Shown here: piece after piece, positions 45,863 through 57,871 of the stretch
Numbering within the stretch: position 1 is the first letter of the stretch
Layout: every line of letters begins with the position of its first letter
Source of the DNA: Methylophaga sp.
Lineage (GTDB): Bacteria; Pseudomonadota; Gammaproteobacteria; Nitrosococcales; Methylophagaceae
Direction of reading: 5' to 3'
Length of the DNA stretch: 64,000 nt
Assembly: GCF_009711715.1 (NCBI RefSeq)
Contig: NZ_VENF01000009.1
Span: 62,001-126,000 of the forward strand
The notes under the pieces: generated by a model
What the model was told of the DNA's origin: nothing
What the model saw: only the letters and a program-made list of their open reading frames with translations
Databases searched by the model: none
Translations under genes and position numbers: made by a program

Positions 45863-46978
45863 ATGGCCAGAAGAGACTATTACGAGATTTTGGGTATCTC
45901 GCGAACGGCGACCGAGGCCGAAATCAAAAAAGCCTACCGTCGCATGGCGATGAAGTATCACCCGGATCGTAATCCGGATGATGCCGAATCAGAAACCAAA
46001 TTCAAGGAAGCTAAAGAAGCCTACGAAATTTTAGCCGACAGCCAGAAACGCGCGGCTTATGACCAGTTTGGTCACGATGGCGTCGATCAGTCCATGGGCG
46101 GCGGTTTCGGCCGTGGCGGCGCCGGTGGTTTCAGCGATATTTTCGGTGATGTCTTTAATGACATTTTTGGTGCCGGTGGTGGCCGTCAACAGGCTTTCCG
46201 TGGTGCGGATCTGCGTTACCGTCTGGAATTGTCTCTGGAAGAGGCTGTGGCCGGTACCACGGCCAAGATCCGGATTCCGGTGAATGTCGAATGCGAAACC
46301 TGTGACGGCAGTGGTGCCAGGAAAGGGACCGAACCAGTTACCTGTACCACCTGTGGTGGTCATGGTCAGGTCCGTATCCAGCAGGGCTTCTTTACCATGC
46401 AGCAAGCTTGTCCTCACTGCCGCGGCACAGGCAAGATGATCAAAGACCCTTGTCCTGACTGTCACGGTGAAGGCCTGGTTCAGGAACATAAAACCCTGCA
46501 GGTGAAAGTGCCTGCCGGTGTTGATACCGGTGATCGCATTCGACTCGAAGGTGAAGGCGAAGCGGGTCTGCATGGCGCGCCAGCCGGTGACCTGTTTGTG
46601 GAGGTCGCGGTCAAACGGCATGATGTCTTTACCCGTGACGGCACCAACCTGTTCTGTGACGTGCCGTTGAGTTTTGCCATAGCGGCGCTGGGCGGTGAGG
46701 TCGAAGTGCCAACGCTGGAAGGCAAAGCCAGCCTCAAGATTCCGGAAGGCACACAGACCGGCCAGCAATTCCGGATGCGTGGCAAAGGCGTGACCTCTGT
46801 CCGTGGTGGCCCGACCGGTGACCTGTTATGCCGCGTCATTATCGAAACGCCGGTGAAGCTGTCGAAAAAGCAGAAAGAATTGCTGGAACAGTTTGAGGAA
46901 GATATCAAGGGCGGCGGCGACAAGCACAGCCCGAAACATTCTTCTTGGCTGGATGCGGTCAAACGCTTTTTTGAGTGA
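45863..46978 (+). CDS. dnaJ: Chaperone DnaJ (Hsp40)
   Basis: DnaJ delivers substrates to DnaK and triggers its ATPase. ATG 45863 is chosen because the protein then begins [29 protein letters not shown]; the TTG at 45845 would add six unsupported residues. The 371 residues contain the J domain with HPD (about residue 33) and a Gly/Phe-rich linker. Four CxxCxGxG zinc motifs follow ([32 protein letters not shown]), then the C-terminal substrate domains. It follows dnaK after a terminator. Confidence 0.97.
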   Translation: MARRDYYEILGISRTATEAEIKKAYRRMAMKYHPDRNPDDAESETKFKEAKEAYEILADSQKRAAYDQFGHDGVDQSMGGGFGRGGAGGFSDIFGDVFNDIFGAGGGRQQAFRGADLRYRLELSLEEAVAGTTAKIRIPVNVECETCDGSGARKGTEPVTCTTCGGHGQVRIQQGFFTMQQACPHCRGTGKMIKDPCPDCHGEGLVQEHKTLQVKVPAGVDTGDRIRLEGEGEAGLHGAPAGDLFVEVAVKRHDVFTRDGTNLFCDVPLSFAIAALGGEVEVPTLEGKASLKIPEGTQTGQQFRMRGKGVTSVRGGPTGDLLCRVIIETPVKLSKKQKELLEQFEEDIKGGGDKHSPKHSSWLDAVKRFFE

Positions 46979-47039
46979 ATCCGCTGCCGGCTTGCGGTGA
47001 GGACTCAGGATGAGGATACTTGCCGTTCTGGAACAAACC

Positions 47040-47119
47040 GTAGGTTGGGTTGAGAAACGAAACCCAACAAATGGCTTTAACACGGCTTGTTGGGTTTAAT
47101 AAGTTCAGTTCAACCCACA
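47040..47119. repeat. GTTGGGTT-type extragenic repeat element
   Basis: The dnaJ-dapB gap holds GTAGGTTGGGTT, its near-complement AAACCCAAC, a second TTGTTGGGTTT and a second AACCCAC. These are four arms that can fold as two hairpins or pair across each other. The core GTAGGTTGGGTTGAG...CGAAACCCAACA is a widely scattered intergenic repeat in many bacteria. It is degenerate here and shows no target-site duplication I can see. Confidence 0.65.
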
Positions 47120-47143
47120 AATAATGTGCGAAAAGAAATATAA

Positions 47144-47962
<819 letters not shown>

Positions 47963-47984
47963 GCGCAAGCGCAGTAAAGCAGGA

Positions 47985-48015
47985 TCAAAAAAGGCCGGTC
48001 AACCGGTCTTTTTTA
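47985..48015. terminator. Bidirectional terminator between dapB and the TPR lipoprotein gene
   Basis: AAGGCCGGT and ACCGGTCTT make a stem with one G-U pair and a very short loop, flanked by A6 and T6. It fits the convergent arrangement of the two genes. Confidence 0.8.
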
Positions 48016-48032
48016 TGCCTGGAGATAAGGCT

Positions 48033-48608
48033 TCAGTAACTGTCGGCTTTCTGTTCAGCCTGGCGTGAACCTTCCGGGTCGCCGGAGCGCAAGCGGATTT
48101 TGGCAATCAGTTGCCACAGACGCCGCAACTGGTATGCATTGCCCTGAGCGACCGAAACGCCTTTCAGAGCCACCTGCTCAGCGAGATCAAAATCTTCCAG
48201 TTCCATGTGGGTCACAGCCAGGGAGTAATAAACTTCCGGGTCTCTGGGAGCGATCCGTTGTGCCCGTTGCAGACTGCCCTGTGCTGCGCGGTAATCACCA
48301 GCACTGCGGGATTGCTCTGCATCACTGAGTAGCGCCAGCACGGCCGGACTTTGTTGCGTCCGTGGCTGTGTCGCTGGAGCCTGGGATGGACTTGGCGTCG
48401 CTGCCGGCCCGGAATCAGGCAGTGGCGTGGCGACAGCGGGTTCAGACGGCGCTTCCTCTGGGGTAGGGCTGGGTTCCGGCTTTGCTTCGGCCTCAGCGCT
48501 TCGATCTTCCACCGGCGCTCTCGGGGCTTGCGATGGCGCGATACTACAGCCGGCCATCATGGCAGCTAATAGACCTGTCAGCAGCAGTCGAGGGGTTAAT
48601 AATTGCAT
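48033..48608 (-). CDS. TPR lipoprotein, probable activator of PBP1b (LpoP-like)
   Basis: The 191-residue precursor has a lipoprotein signal ending MMAGC (Cys at residue 21). A Pro/Ala/Glu-rich spacer of about 65 residues could span the periplasm. The C-terminal TPR region (SAGDYRAAQGSLQRAQRIAPRDPEVYYSLAVTHMELEDFDLAEQ) follows. It starts 9 bp after mrcB in the same direction. In Pseudomonas aeruginosa the TPR lipoprotein LpoP, encoded next to the PBP1b gene, activates that synthase. Same architecture and position here make that role likely. Confidence 0.8.
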   Translation of the reverse strand: MQLLTPRLLLTGLLAAMMAGCSIAPSQAPRAPVEDRSAEAEAKPEPSPTPEEAPSEPAVATPLPDSGPAATPSPSQAPATQPRTQQSPAVLALLSDAEQSRSAGDYRAAQGSLQRAQRIAPRDPEVYYSLAVTHMELEDFDLAEQVALKGVSVAQGNAYQLRRLWQLIAKIRLRSGDPEGSRQAEQKADSY

Positions 48609-48617
48609 AATTATTCC

Positions 48618-50981
48618 TTACCGAAACCAGTCCTTGATCCAGTCAATCGAGCGGCTCACAGGATCGTCCTGTTCGCCTGGTTTGAGATAGCAGTCTGCCG
48701 TCTGTTGCGGCGCAGTCCCGCGAATAAACGGCAACTGCCTGGCATTTTCGCATTGTGCGGCAGAGAGATAACCATTGTCCTCGTTCACCCAAAGCCATTC
48801 AATATTTTCCGGTACCGGTGCCTGGAAACTCTCCAGTGGCTGACTGGCCATAAACTGAGTCCAGGCCTGCAGGGCGCCACCGGAGCCGGTAAACGGCAGT
48901 GGTGAATTATCATCCTGACCCAGCCAGACAACGGCAAGGCGGTTATTACTGAAACCGGCAAACCAGCTGTCGCGCTGATCATCGGAAGTACCAGTCTTGC
49001 CTGCGACATTGATATTACCGGGTAAAGTGCGATAAATGCTGGCGGCGGTACCACGGCGTGTGACTTGCTGCATGGCGGTCTGGAGCAGATAAATATCTTC
49101 TGTGGCTACGGTTTGCTTGAGTTGGAACGGGTAACTCGACAAGGCCTTGCCTTCGCTGTCGGTGACAGTACGAATCGCTCTGGCCGGCATCTGGAAGCCA
49201 TTGGCGGCAATGGTCTGGTACATCGTCGCGACTTCAAGCGGCGAAAGTCCCTGGGCACCCAGTAATAGAGAGGGATAAGGATCCAGATCACGTCTGACAC
49301 CGAGTCTGACCATGGTGTCGATCACATTATCCAGGCCCACAGCCATACCCAGTCGGGCCGTGGAAATATTATAGGAATGGGTCAGGCCTTCAATCAGCGT
49401 GACTTCACTGTGAGACTGTTTATCAAAATTTTGCGGTTTCCAGGTTTGACCATTGGGCAGAGACAGGGAATAGGGGGAGTCATCAAGCCGCGTGCTCAGC
49501 GTATAACCCTGCTCCAGTGCCGTCAGGTAAACAGCCGGTTTGACCAGCGAACCGATGGGTCGCTTTGAATCGAGTGCGCGGTTAAAGCCTTTATATCGGG
49601 TATTCCGATCGCCGATGACCGATAATACTTCACCGGTTTGCGGGTCGGTGACCACCATGCTGCCCTGCAGTTTGTCGACCTTCTGGTAACCCTGCTCCAG
49701 TTGGCGGATGGTTTCTGTCAGTGCCTGCTCGGCTTCTTTTTGCACAATCGGATCCAGGCTGGTGAAGACACGCAAACCTTCTGAACTCAGATCCTCGTCC
49801 CGGTAATGCCGTCTCAGTTGTCGTTTTACCAGATCCAGAAAGGCCGGGTAAGCCTCTTTCAGCAAGGTGCCCTTTCTGACCACATCTAAACCGGCAGTAG
49901 TCGCCTGCTGGTATTGTTCCTGCGTAATTTCACCCTGCTCATGAAGCACTCGCAAAACCAGATTACGTCGTTGAGTGGCCCGTTGCGGATGGCGGCGAGG
50001 GTCGAAATAAGAAGGGCCCTTGACCATGCCGGCCAGTAAGGCGACCTGGTGCAGTTTCAGCTCCTGTATCGGCTGGCCGAAAAAGTAATGGGCACCAAGA
50101 CCGAAACCATGAATGGCACGGGCACCGTCCTGACCCAGATAGACTTCATTGAGATAAGCCTCCAGAATTTCGTCTTTGCTGTAATGCAATTCCAGCAGCA
50201 TGGCCATTGGCATTTCCAGCAGTTTGCGGATCAGCGTGCGGTCAGAAGTCAGGTAGAAGTTTTTGATCAATTGCTGGGTCAGCGTACTGCCGCCCTGAAC
50301 AAAAGCACCGGCCTTGATATTGGCGAGCATGGCACGGGCAATGCCCTTGGGGGATATGCCGTGGTGTTGATAAAAGTCCCGATCTTCAATCGCGATCAGG
50401 GCATCAATCAGCTCGGGGGGGGCATCCTGTAGCTGAATCAGATCACGGTCTTCATTGTTGAGTGGATAAATGCCGCCGATAAGCACCGGTTCCAGTCGCA
50501 GCAAAGCCAGTTCATTGCCCTGAGCATCGCTGATGCCGGTCAGGACTTCATTATTAAAGTCGAGCACCAGCCGGCGAGCCGGTTCTCTGCCATCGGTAAA
50601 ATTAAAACCCCGGGTCGAAATAATGGCACGTGATGATGAAAAGGCTGCCTGTCCCGGTTTTGATGCCCGGCTGACAAACTGGTAACCCAGGCCGCGCAGT
50701 TCGACTTTCAGATCTTCAATCGATAGAGGGGAGCCGGCATACAGTTCGAGTGGACGCGCATAGACTTTGGCCGGTACTGCCCAGCGTTTACCTTCAAACT
50801 GCTGGCGGATCTGCACATCCAGAAACAGCAGCAGTAAGCCCACCAGTACCAGCAGTGTGAACAGGATTTTAAACAGCGTTGCTTTACTGATAAAACCGCG
50901 GTTGTTTTTACGTGATGCAGAACGGCTGCGGCGTTTCACAGGTTTGCGATTGGTAGTTTTAGTCGTTTTTTTACGGGCCAT
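48618..50981 (-). CDS. mrcB: Penicillin-binding protein 1B (bifunctional peptidoglycan synthase)
   Basis: PBP1b polymerises glycan strands and cross-links peptides at the inner membrane. The 787-residue protein has a basic cytoplasmic tail and one membrane helix (about 35-53), then a UB2H-like domain. The GT51 transglycosylase domain has its catalytic Glu in AIEDRDFYQHHG and the motif GGSTLTQQLIKN. The transpeptidase has SLVK (serine nucleophile in PIGSLVKPAVYL), SYN, and KTGTS. Its likely lipoprotein activator follows immediately. Confidence 0.95.
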   Translation of the reverse strand: MARKKTTKTTNRKPVKRRSRSASRKNNRGFISKATLFKILFTLLVLVGLLLLFLDVQIRQQFEGKRWAVPAKVYARPLELYAGSPLSIEDLKVELRGLGYQFVSRASKPGQAAFSSSRAIISTRGFNFTDGREPARRLVLDFNNEVLTGISDAQGNELALLRLEPVLIGGIYPLNNEDRDLIQLQDAPPELIDALIAIEDRDFYQHHGISPKGIARAMLANIKAGAFVQGGSTLTQQLIKNFYLTSDRTLIRKLLEMPMAMLLELHYSKDEILEAYLNEVYLGQDGARAIHGFGLGAHYFFGQPIQELKLHQVALLAGMVKGPSYFDPRRHPQRATQRRNLVLRVLHEQGEITQEQYQQATTAGLDVVRKGTLLKEAYPAFLDLVKRQLRRHYRDEDLSSEGLRVFTSLDPIVQKEAEQALTETIRQLEQGYQKVDKLQGSMVVTDPQTGEVLSVIGDRNTRYKGFNRALDSKRPIGSLVKPAVYLTALEQGYTLSTRLDDSPYSLSLPNGQTWKPQNFDKQSHSEVTLIEGLTHSYNISTARLGMAVGLDNVIDTMVRLGVRRDLDPYPSLLLGAQGLSPLEVATMYQTIAANGFQMPARAIRTVTDSEGKALSSYPFQLKQTVATEDIYLLQTAMQQVTRRGTAASIYRTLPGNINVAGKTGTSDDQRDSWFAGFSNNRLAVVWLGQDDNSPLPFTGSGGALQAWTQFMASQPLESFQAPVPENIEWLWVNEDNGYLSAAQCENARQLPFIRGTAPQQTADCYLKPGEQDDPVSRSIDWIKDWFR

Positions 50982-51361
50982 AAACGATTCGGTGTATCCG
51001 GGTCAGGGAGCAACAGTCCATTGAGACTAAAGCACTCAGGTAATGATTTCTGTTAATCAGTTTCCAGCATCCGGTTATTGACTGGATTGCGTGTCAATCC
51101 GCATAAGTTGCCTATTATGCTTGAGCTGGTTTTTTTTTGCTGGCAACAGCAGGATCAATCGATGTTATTTATCCTCCTTTGCGCTCCTCTTCCAAGTCCG
51201 GTTTTTTGACCTTATACAAGAACCTGCGCCAGTTGAACTCAGGTGGCAGCCTGATTTCGCATTATCGAAATTGTCTGGTAATATGCAGAACTCCGAACGG
51301 GTTTCATGCGTAAAAATTTTTCACCTGAAACTGCGAGAAAATGCAACTGAAGTGAGCGTTT
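50982..51361. other. Divergent intergenic region between mrcB and the thioredoxin-like gene
   Basis: This 380-bp stretch contains no convincing gene; a weak 98-residue frame from 51091 is not protein-like in composition and runs into the next gene. It must hold promoters for both flanking genes. A promoter candidate toward the plus side is described separately. Confidence 0.6.
51256..51284 (+). promoter_or_regulatory. Possible promoter of the thioredoxin-like gene
   Basis: TTCGCA and TAATAT are separated by 17 bp, and the -10 box is extended by TG one base upstream (TGGTAATAT). It lies 78 bp before the gene. The -35 box has two mismatches. Confidence 0.45.
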
Positions 51362-51916
51362 ATGGCTTTAGAAACACCAGTTTGTGACTTCGGTCAGCCA
51401 GCCATTGATTTTTCGCTGCCGGGAACCGACGGCAAAATCTGGACTTTGGATGACTGTCGCGGTGAAAATGGTCTGCTGATTATGTTCATCTGCAATCATT
51501 GCCCCTACGTTCAGGCTGTGATTGACAGGTTGGTACGCGATACCAACGAACTGAAACAGTATGGCATCAATTCAGTTGCCATCATGGCTAATGATGTTGA
51601 AGAGTACCCGGAAGACTCGTTCGATAACATGAAAAAGGTTGCAAAGCAGCAAGGGTTTTCCTTTCCTTATTTATATGATGAATCGCAGCAGGTTGCCCAG
51701 GCATACGGGGCTGTCTGCACGCCTGATTTTTTTGGTTATAACAAAGACCTGCAGTTGCAATACCGCGGTCGTCTGGATGCCAGCCGTAAACAAGCGGCCG
51801 AACCGGATGTCAGACGGGACCTGTTTGAAGCAATGAAGCAGGTGGCTGAAACAGGCCATGGCCCTGAAAATCAGATACCTAGTATGGGTTGCTCGATCAA
51901 GTGGCGGGCGGCTTAA
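51362..51916 (+). CDS. Thioredoxin-fold redoxin family protein
   Basis: The 184-residue cytoplasmic protein has an AhpC/TSA-like fold: PAIDFSLPGTDGKIWTLDD, then MFICNHCPYVQAV, where the NHCPY cysteine is in the peroxiredoxin/thioredoxin position. VAIMANDVEEYPEDSFDNM and YGAVCTPDFFGYN follow, with a Cys-Thr-Pro cis-proline loop. It resembles the common stand-alone thioredoxin family protein of unknown substrate in Proteobacteria. The extra Cys before the cis-Pro could form the redox pair. It lies 26 bp before tkt and may be co-transcribed with it. Confidence 0.85.
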   Translation: MALETPVCDFGQPAIDFSLPGTDGKIWTLDDCRGENGLLIMFICNHCPYVQAVIDRLVRDTNELKQYGINSVAIMANDVEEYPEDSFDNMKKVAKQQGFSFPYLYDESQQVAQAYGAVCTPDFFGYNKDLQLQYRGRLDASRKQAAEPDVRRDLFEAMKQVAETGHGPENQIPSMGCSIKWRAA

Positions 51917-51942
51917 TTTTTTTTAATAGGAGAATGTAGAAA

Positions 51943-53931
51943 ATGGCTACACGTAGACATTTAGCTAATGCAATCCGTGCCCTGAGTATGGATGCAGTAC
52001 AAAAGGCGAATTCTGGTCACCCGGGTGCGCCAATGGGGATGGCGGATATCGCCGAAGTCCTGTGGAACGACCACCTCAAGCACAACCCTAACAACCCGAA
52101 ATGGGCTGACCGTGATCGCTTTATCCTGTCTAACGGCCACGGTTCTATGTTGATTTATTCATTGCTGCACCTGACCGGTTACGATTTGCCAATGGATTCA
52201 ATCAAAACCTTCCGTCAGCTGCACTCGCAATGTGCCGGCCACCCTGAATACGGTTATGCACCAGGCGTAGAAACCACTACTGGTCCTCTGGGTCAAGGCA
52301 TCACCAATGGTGTCGGTTTCGCGATGGCAGAAAAACTGATGGCTGACCAGTTCAACAAACCGGGTCATGACATCGTTAATCACCACACCTATGTCTTCAT
52401 GGGCGATGGCTGCCTGATGGAAGGTATTTCCCATGAAGCCTGCGCACTGGCTGGTACCTGGGGTCTGGGTAACCTGATCGCATTCTGGGATGACAACAAC
52501 ATCTCTATCGACGGTCATATCGACGGCTGGTATACCGATGACACCGTTAAGCGTTTTGAAGCATACGGCTGGCACGTGCAATCTGTTGACGGTCACGACG
52601 CTGACGCCATCAACAAAGCGATTGAAGAAGCGAAGAAAGTTAAAGACAAGCCTTCTTTGATTTGCTGCAAAACCATCATTGGTTACGGTTCACCAAACAA
52701 ATGTGCAAGCCATGACTGCCACGGCGCCGCATTGGGTGAAGACGAAGTCGCACTGACCCGTAAAGAACTGGGTTGGGAATATGAGCCGTTTGTGATTCCT
52801 GAAGACGTTTATGAAGGTTGGGATGCGAAAGCCAAAGGTGCTGAAGCTGAAGCCGCCTGGAACGAAAAATTCGCTGCCTATGAGAAGGAATATCCGGAGC
52901 TGGCTGCTGAATTCAAACGTCGCATGGCCGGTGAACTGCCAGCTGACTGGAAAAATGTCACTGACAAGATGATCGCTGACATGAACGACAAAGCAGAAAG
53001 CGTGGCGACTCGTAAAGCATCACAAAACGTCATCACTGCACTGGCACCAACCCTGCCTGAATTCCTGGGTGGTTCTGCTGACCTGACTGGTTCAAACCTG
53101 ACCAGCTGCCCGAGCTTCAAACACGTATCTGGTAAAGAGCCTGGCAACTACATTTCTTACGGTGTCCGTGAGTTCGGTATGTTTGCCATCATGAACGGTA
53201 TGGCACTGCATGGTGGTTTGCTGCCATTCGGTGGTACTTTCCACATGTTCTCTGACTATGCCAAAAATGCGTTGCGTATGGCGGCGCTGATGAAACAGCG
53301 CACAATCGCAGTTCTGACCCATGACTCTATCGGTCAGGGTGAAGATGGTCCAACTCACCAACCGATCGAACAGTCTGCCGGTCTGCGTTACATTCCAAAC
53401 ATGGATGTCTGGCGTCCGGGTGATTCAACCGAGGTTGCTGTAGCCTGGGTGGCTGCCATTGAACGCATGGACGGCCCAAGCAGCTTGGTATTCAGCCGTC
53501 AGGGCGTGCCGGGTCGTACCCATGACAAGGCAGATTTTGAAGCCATTCGTAAAGGCGGCTACGTGCTGTCCGAAGCTGACGGCGGCAATGCTGACGTTAT
53601 CCTGATCGCTACTGGCTCTGAACTGGATCTGGCTGTACAGGCCAAAGAAGCACTGAAAGGCGAAGGCATCAAGGCACGCGTTGTCTCCATGCCATCAACC
53701 AACGTCTTTGATCGCCAGTCTCAGGCTTACAAAGACAGCGTTCTGACGCCGGGCGTGAAACGCGTTTCTATCGAAGCCGGTGTCACTGACTTCTGGCGTA
53801 AGTATGTCGGTCTGGAAGGCGGTACTGTCGGTATCGACACCTTTGGTGAGTCTGCACCGGGTGGCGACCTGTTCAAGTACTTCGGCTTTACCGTCGAGAA
53901 CGTGGTTAAAACGGTTAAAGAAACCCTGTAA
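51943..53931 (+). CDS. tkt: Transketolase
   Basis: Transketolase moves two-carbon ketol units between sugar phosphates using thiamine diphosphate. In a methylotroph it regenerates ribulose 5-phosphate for formaldehyde fixation. The 662-residue protein has the N-terminal [18 protein letters not shown] motif and ThDP/metal site [23 protein letters not shown] loop and the pyrimidine domain ([20 protein letters not shown]) follow. GGAG lies 8-10 nt before the ATG. Preferred codons dominate throughout, suggesting high expression. A strong terminator follows. Confidence 0.97.
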   Translation: MATRRHLANAIRALSMDAVQKANSGHPGAPMGMADIAEVLWNDHLKHNPNNPKWADRDRFILSNGHGSMLIYSLLHLTGYDLPMDSIKTFRQLHSQCAGHPEYGYAPGVETTTGPLGQGITNGVGFAMAEKLMADQFNKPGHDIVNHHTYVFMGDGCLMEGISHEACALAGTWGLGNLIAFWDDNNISIDGHIDGWYTDDTVKRFEAYGWHVQSVDGHDADAINKAIEEAKKVKDKPSLICCKTIIGYGSPNKCASHDCHGAALGEDEVALTRKELGWEYEPFVIPEDVYEGWDAKAKGAEAEAAWNEKFAAYEKEYPELAAEFKRRMAGELPADWKNVTDKMIADMNDKAESVATRKASQNVITALAPTLPEFLGGSADLTGSNLTSCPSFKHVSGKEPGNYISYGVREFGMFAIMNGMALHGGLLPFGGTFHMFSDYAKNALRMAALMKQRTIAVLTHDSIGQGEDGPTHQPIEQSAGLRYIPNMDVWRPGDSTEVAVAWVAAIERMDGPSSLVFSRQGVPGRTHDKADFEAIRKGGYVLSEADGGNADVILIATGSELDLAVQAKEALKGEGIKARVVSMPSTNVFDRQSQAYKDSVLTPGVKRVSIEAGVTDFWRKYVGLEGGTVGIDTFGESAPGGDLFKYFGFTVENVVKTVKETL

Positions 53932-53958
53932 AGGTATTATTTAACAGCAAAAAAATGA

Positions 53959-53989
53959 CCAGCGGGCTTAAAGCCCGCTGGTTTTTTTT
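53959..53989 (+). terminator. Strong terminator after tkt
   Basis: CCAGCGGGCT-TAA-AGCCCGCTGG forms a perfect 10-bp stem followed by eight T residues. Confidence 0.95.
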
Positions 53990-53995
53990 CGTCTG

Positions 53996-54009
53996 AGACT
54001 TTAAAGTCT
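53996..54009. promoter_or_regulatory. 14-bp perfect palindrome upstream of gapA
   Basis: AGACTTTAAAGTCT lies 69 bp before gapA, just past the tkt terminator. A second partial copy of its outer part (TTTAGAC, near 54043) lies downstream. This is operator-like, but I recognise no regulator for it. Confidence 0.4.
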
Positions 54010-54065
54010 AAACAGTAAATCCTTGTGCACGAGTTTTTAGTTTTTAGACAGTTAATGAATCTTAA

Positions 54066-55076
<1,011 letters not shown>

Positions 55077-55097
55077 GTCCATACCGTAAATTAAGCC

Positions 55098-55132
55098 AAA
55101 AAGGCTTCCTGCCCCTGCGGGAGGCCTTTTTT
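55098..55132 (+). terminator. Terminator after gapA
   Basis: AAAAAGGCTTCC pairs with GGAGGCCTTTTTT (one G-U pair) around a 10-nt loop, ending in six T residues. Confidence 0.88.
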
Positions 55133-55197
55133 ATGCCCAAGCTATCGGCAAAGACCTATACTTGGGGAAGATACAAAAAATTTGAGAGGGAAATTTC

Positions 55198-56388
55198 ATG
55201 TCCATAATCAAGATGGCTGATTTGGACCTGGCCGGCAAACGTGTATTGATCCGCCAGGATCTTAATGTTCCGCTGAAAAAAGGTGTCGTGGCAGACGGTA
55301 CCCGGATTCATGCTTCTCTGCCGACCATCAAAATGGCACTGGAGAAAGGGGCCCGGGTGATGATTATGTCGCACCTGGGGCGGCCGACCGAAGGTGAATA
55401 CGTCCATCAGTACTCGATGGCACCGGTAGCCAATTACCTGTCAGCATTGCTGGATCAGCCGGTCAGGCTGGAGCAGAACTGGCTGGAACCGGACTTTATA
55501 CCGGTAGAGCCGGGTGAAGTCGTGCTGTGTGAGAATGTTCGTTTCAATATCGGCGAAAAGAAAAACGACGAAGCCCTGTCACGGCGTATGGCACAAATGT
55601 GTGATGTGTTTGTTATGGATGCTTTTGGCACTGCGCATCGCGCCCAGGCCTCGACCCATGGCGTAGCCAAATATGCCCCCGTTGCCTGCGCCGGCCCTCT
55701 GCTGGCCGCCGAACTGGACGCATTGGGCAAAGCACTGGATAACCCGGCGCGGCCGATGGTTGCCATTGTCGGCGGATCCAAGGTCTCGACCAAGCTCAGC
55801 GTGCTTGAAAGCCTGTCAACCAAAGTCGACCAACTGATTGTCGGTGGCGGTATCGCCAATACCTTTATCGCGGCGGAAGGCTTTAATGTCGGGAATTCAT
55901 TGTATGAAAAAGAATTTCTTGATACCTGCCGCAAGCTGCGCAGTGAAGCTCAGTCCCGCGGTGGCGATATTCCGGTGCCGACCGATGTCGTGTGTGGTAA
56001 AAAGTTTGCTGAAAATGCCGAGGCCGAGACCAAGAAAGTGGAAGAGGTCGAGGACGATGATATGATTTTTGATATTGGTCCTAAAACAGCCGAAAAGCTG
56101 GCGGAAATCCTCAAAAATGCCGGCACCATTGTCTGGAACGGACCGGTCGGGGTGTTCGAATTTAACCAGTTCGGTGAGGGCACTAAGGAAATCGCGATGG
56201 CAATTGCTGAATCTGATGCCTTTTCCATCGCCGGCGGCGGCGATACTTTGGCAGCGGTCGCCAAGTACAAAATCTGTGATGATATTTCCTATATTTCCAC
56301 CGGTGGCGGTGCCTTCCTCGAGTTTCTGGAAGGTAAAACGCTGCCCGCTGTTGAAATTCTGGAGCAGCGCGCCGCCGAATCCACTTAA
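55198..56388 (+). CDS. pgk: Phosphoglycerate kinase
   Basis: PGK transfers phosphate from 1,3-bisphosphoglycerate to ADP. The 396-residue protein has the N-domain substrate motif [14 protein letters not shown] and basic patch [23 protein letters not shown] comes next, and then C-domain nucleotide motifs ([27 protein letters not shown] and [20 protein letters not shown]). GAGGG lies about 7 nt before the ATG. It is followed by pyk after 16 bp, forming a two-gene ATP-yielding operon. Confidence 0.97.
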   Translation: MSIIKMADLDLAGKRVLIRQDLNVPLKKGVVADGTRIHASLPTIKMALEKGARVMIMSHLGRPTEGEYVHQYSMAPVANYLSALLDQPVRLEQNWLEPDFIPVEPGEVVLCENVRFNIGEKKNDEALSRRMAQMCDVFVMDAFGTAHRAQASTHGVAKYAPVACAGPLLAAELDALGKALDNPARPMVAIVGGSKVSTKLSVLESLSTKVDQLIVGGGIANTFIAAEGFNVGNSLYEKEFLDTCRKLRSEAQSRGGDIPVPTDVVCGKKFAENAEAETKKVEEVEDDDMIFDIGPKTAEKLAEILKNAGTIVWNGPVGVFEFNQFGEGTKEIAMAIAESDAFSIAGGGDTLAAVAKYKICDDISYISTGGGAFLEFLEGKTLPAVEILEQRAAEST

Positions 56389-56404
56389 TTAACAAGGAGT
56401 TCAT

Positions 56405-57871
56405 GTGACGGCCATTAGACGAACAAAAATTGTTGCGACTCTGGGGCCGGCCACACAGCGCCCCGACACATTAGATGCCATGTTTGAAGCCGGTATGAAC
56501 GTGGTCCGGCTGAACTTCTCACATGGCGACCCGGCAGATCACATTCATCTGGCCGAGCGGGTGCGTGAGCGCGCCCGTATCTGCCACAAACCGGTCGGCA
56601 TTCTCGCCGATCTGCAGGGGCCTAAAATTCGTATTGCCCGTTTCAGACAAGGGGCGGTTGAACTTAAAGACGGTGACAGTTTCGTTTTAGATGCCGGGCT
56701 TGGCAGTCAGGATGGTGATGACAGCCAGGTCGGTATTGATTACAAGGCGCTGCCAGACGATGTCAGCGCTGACGATATTCTGCTGCTGGATGACGGCAGG
56801 ATTGTGCTGCGGGTGGAAGGCATCAATGATCGGCGAATCATGACCCGGGTCATTAACGGTGGCGTGTTGTCAAATAATAAAGGCATCAACCGACAGGGCG
56901 GTGGCTTATCGGCTGCGGCCTTAACCGATAAGGACCGGCAGGACATCATCACTGCCGCCAGAATGGAAGCCGATTACCTGGCTGTCTCTTTCCCGCGTTC
57001 GGCCGAGGATATTCACGAAGCACGGCGTTTGCTGAATGAAGCTGGCGGTCATGCGGCGATAGTTGCCAAGATTGAACGGGCCGAGGCAGTTGATGCCATT
57101 GAGGAGATTATCGAGGCGGCGGATGTCATTATGGTGGCGCGCGGCGATTTGGGCGTGGAGATGGGAGATGCAGCCCTGCCGCCGATACAGAAACGTATCA
57201 TTGGGCTTGCAAGGCGCATGAACCGGGTCACCATCACGGCTACCCAGATGATGGAGTCGATGATACAGAACTCGATCCCGACCCGCGCCGAAGTGTTTGA
57301 TGTCGCGAATGCGGTGCTGGATGGAACTGATGCTGTGATGTTATCCGGTGAGACGGCCGTCGGTAAAAACCCAATCAAAACGATTGCGGCGATGCATCGT
57401 ATCTGTCTGCAGGCAGAACAGGAGCGGGAGATTCGGGTTTCACGTCATCGGATCGATTCCAGTTTTCAGGCGATGGATGAGGCGATTGCGATGGGCGCCA
57501 TGTATCTGGCGAATCATCTCAATGTCAAAACCATCGCGGCGCTGACCGAGTCCGGCTCAACCGTGTTATGGATGTCGCGGATAAGCTCCGGTATTCCGAT
57601 TTTTGCACTGACGCCGCATGAAAAGACAGCACGCCGGGTCACGCTTTACCGGGGTGTTTATCCCATTATCTTCGCGCGGCAGCATAATGATCATGCCGCA
57701 TTGAATCGCGAAATCATTGATGAGCTTGAGCGTCGCGGTGTCGTCAGTGATGGTGATATAGTTATTATTACAAAAGGCGATCTGGAGGTTCAGGGCAGCA
57801 CCAATGCACTGAAACTGGTGCGTGTCGGTGATATGGTCGAACCCCGGATCAATGGTCAAAGCTGCGAATAA
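56405..57871 (+). CDS. pyk: Pyruvate kinase
   Basis: Pyruvate kinase converts phosphoenolpyruvate and ADP to pyruvate and ATP. It starts at GTG 56405, since the ATG two bases earlier runs into TGA at once; AAGGAG lies 6-11 nt upstream. The 488 residues hold TKIVATLGPATQ, NVVRLNFSHG, the catalytic Lys in IVAKIERAEAV, MVARGDLGVEMG, and ATQMMESMIQNSIPTRAE. The C-terminal regulatory domain with GDIVIITKGDLEVQGSTNALKLVRVG completes it. The pattern is closer to PykA (AMP-type) than PykF, but the allosteric type is only a guess. Confidence 0.96.
   Translation: MTAIRRTKIVATLGPATQRPDTLDAMFEAGMNVVRLNFSHGDPADHIHLAERVRERARICHKPVGILADLQGPKIRIARFRQGAVELKDGDSFVLDAGLGSQDGDDSQVGIDYKALPDDVSADDILLLDDGRIVLRVEGINDRRIMTRVINGGVLSNNKGINRQGGGLSAAALTDKDRQDIITAARMEADYLAVSFPRSAEDIHEARRLLNEAGGHAAIVAKIERAEAVDAIEEIIEAADVIMVARGDLGVEMGDAALPPIQKRIIGLARRMNRVTITATQMMESMIQNSIPTRAEVFDVANAVLDGTDAVMLSGETAVGKNPIKTIAAMHRICLQAEQEREIRVSRHRIDSSFQAMDEAIAMGAMYLANHLNVKTIAALTESGSTVLWMSRISSGIPIFALTPHEKTARRVTLYRGVYPIIFARQHNDHAALNREIIDELERRGVVSDGDIVIITKGDLEVQGSTNALKLVRVGDMVEPRINGQSCE

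Noticed and set aside
46031..46768. 245-residue minus-strand frame opposite dnaJ
   Set aside because: DnaJ is unmistakable in this interval; the antisense frame shows no recognisable domain.
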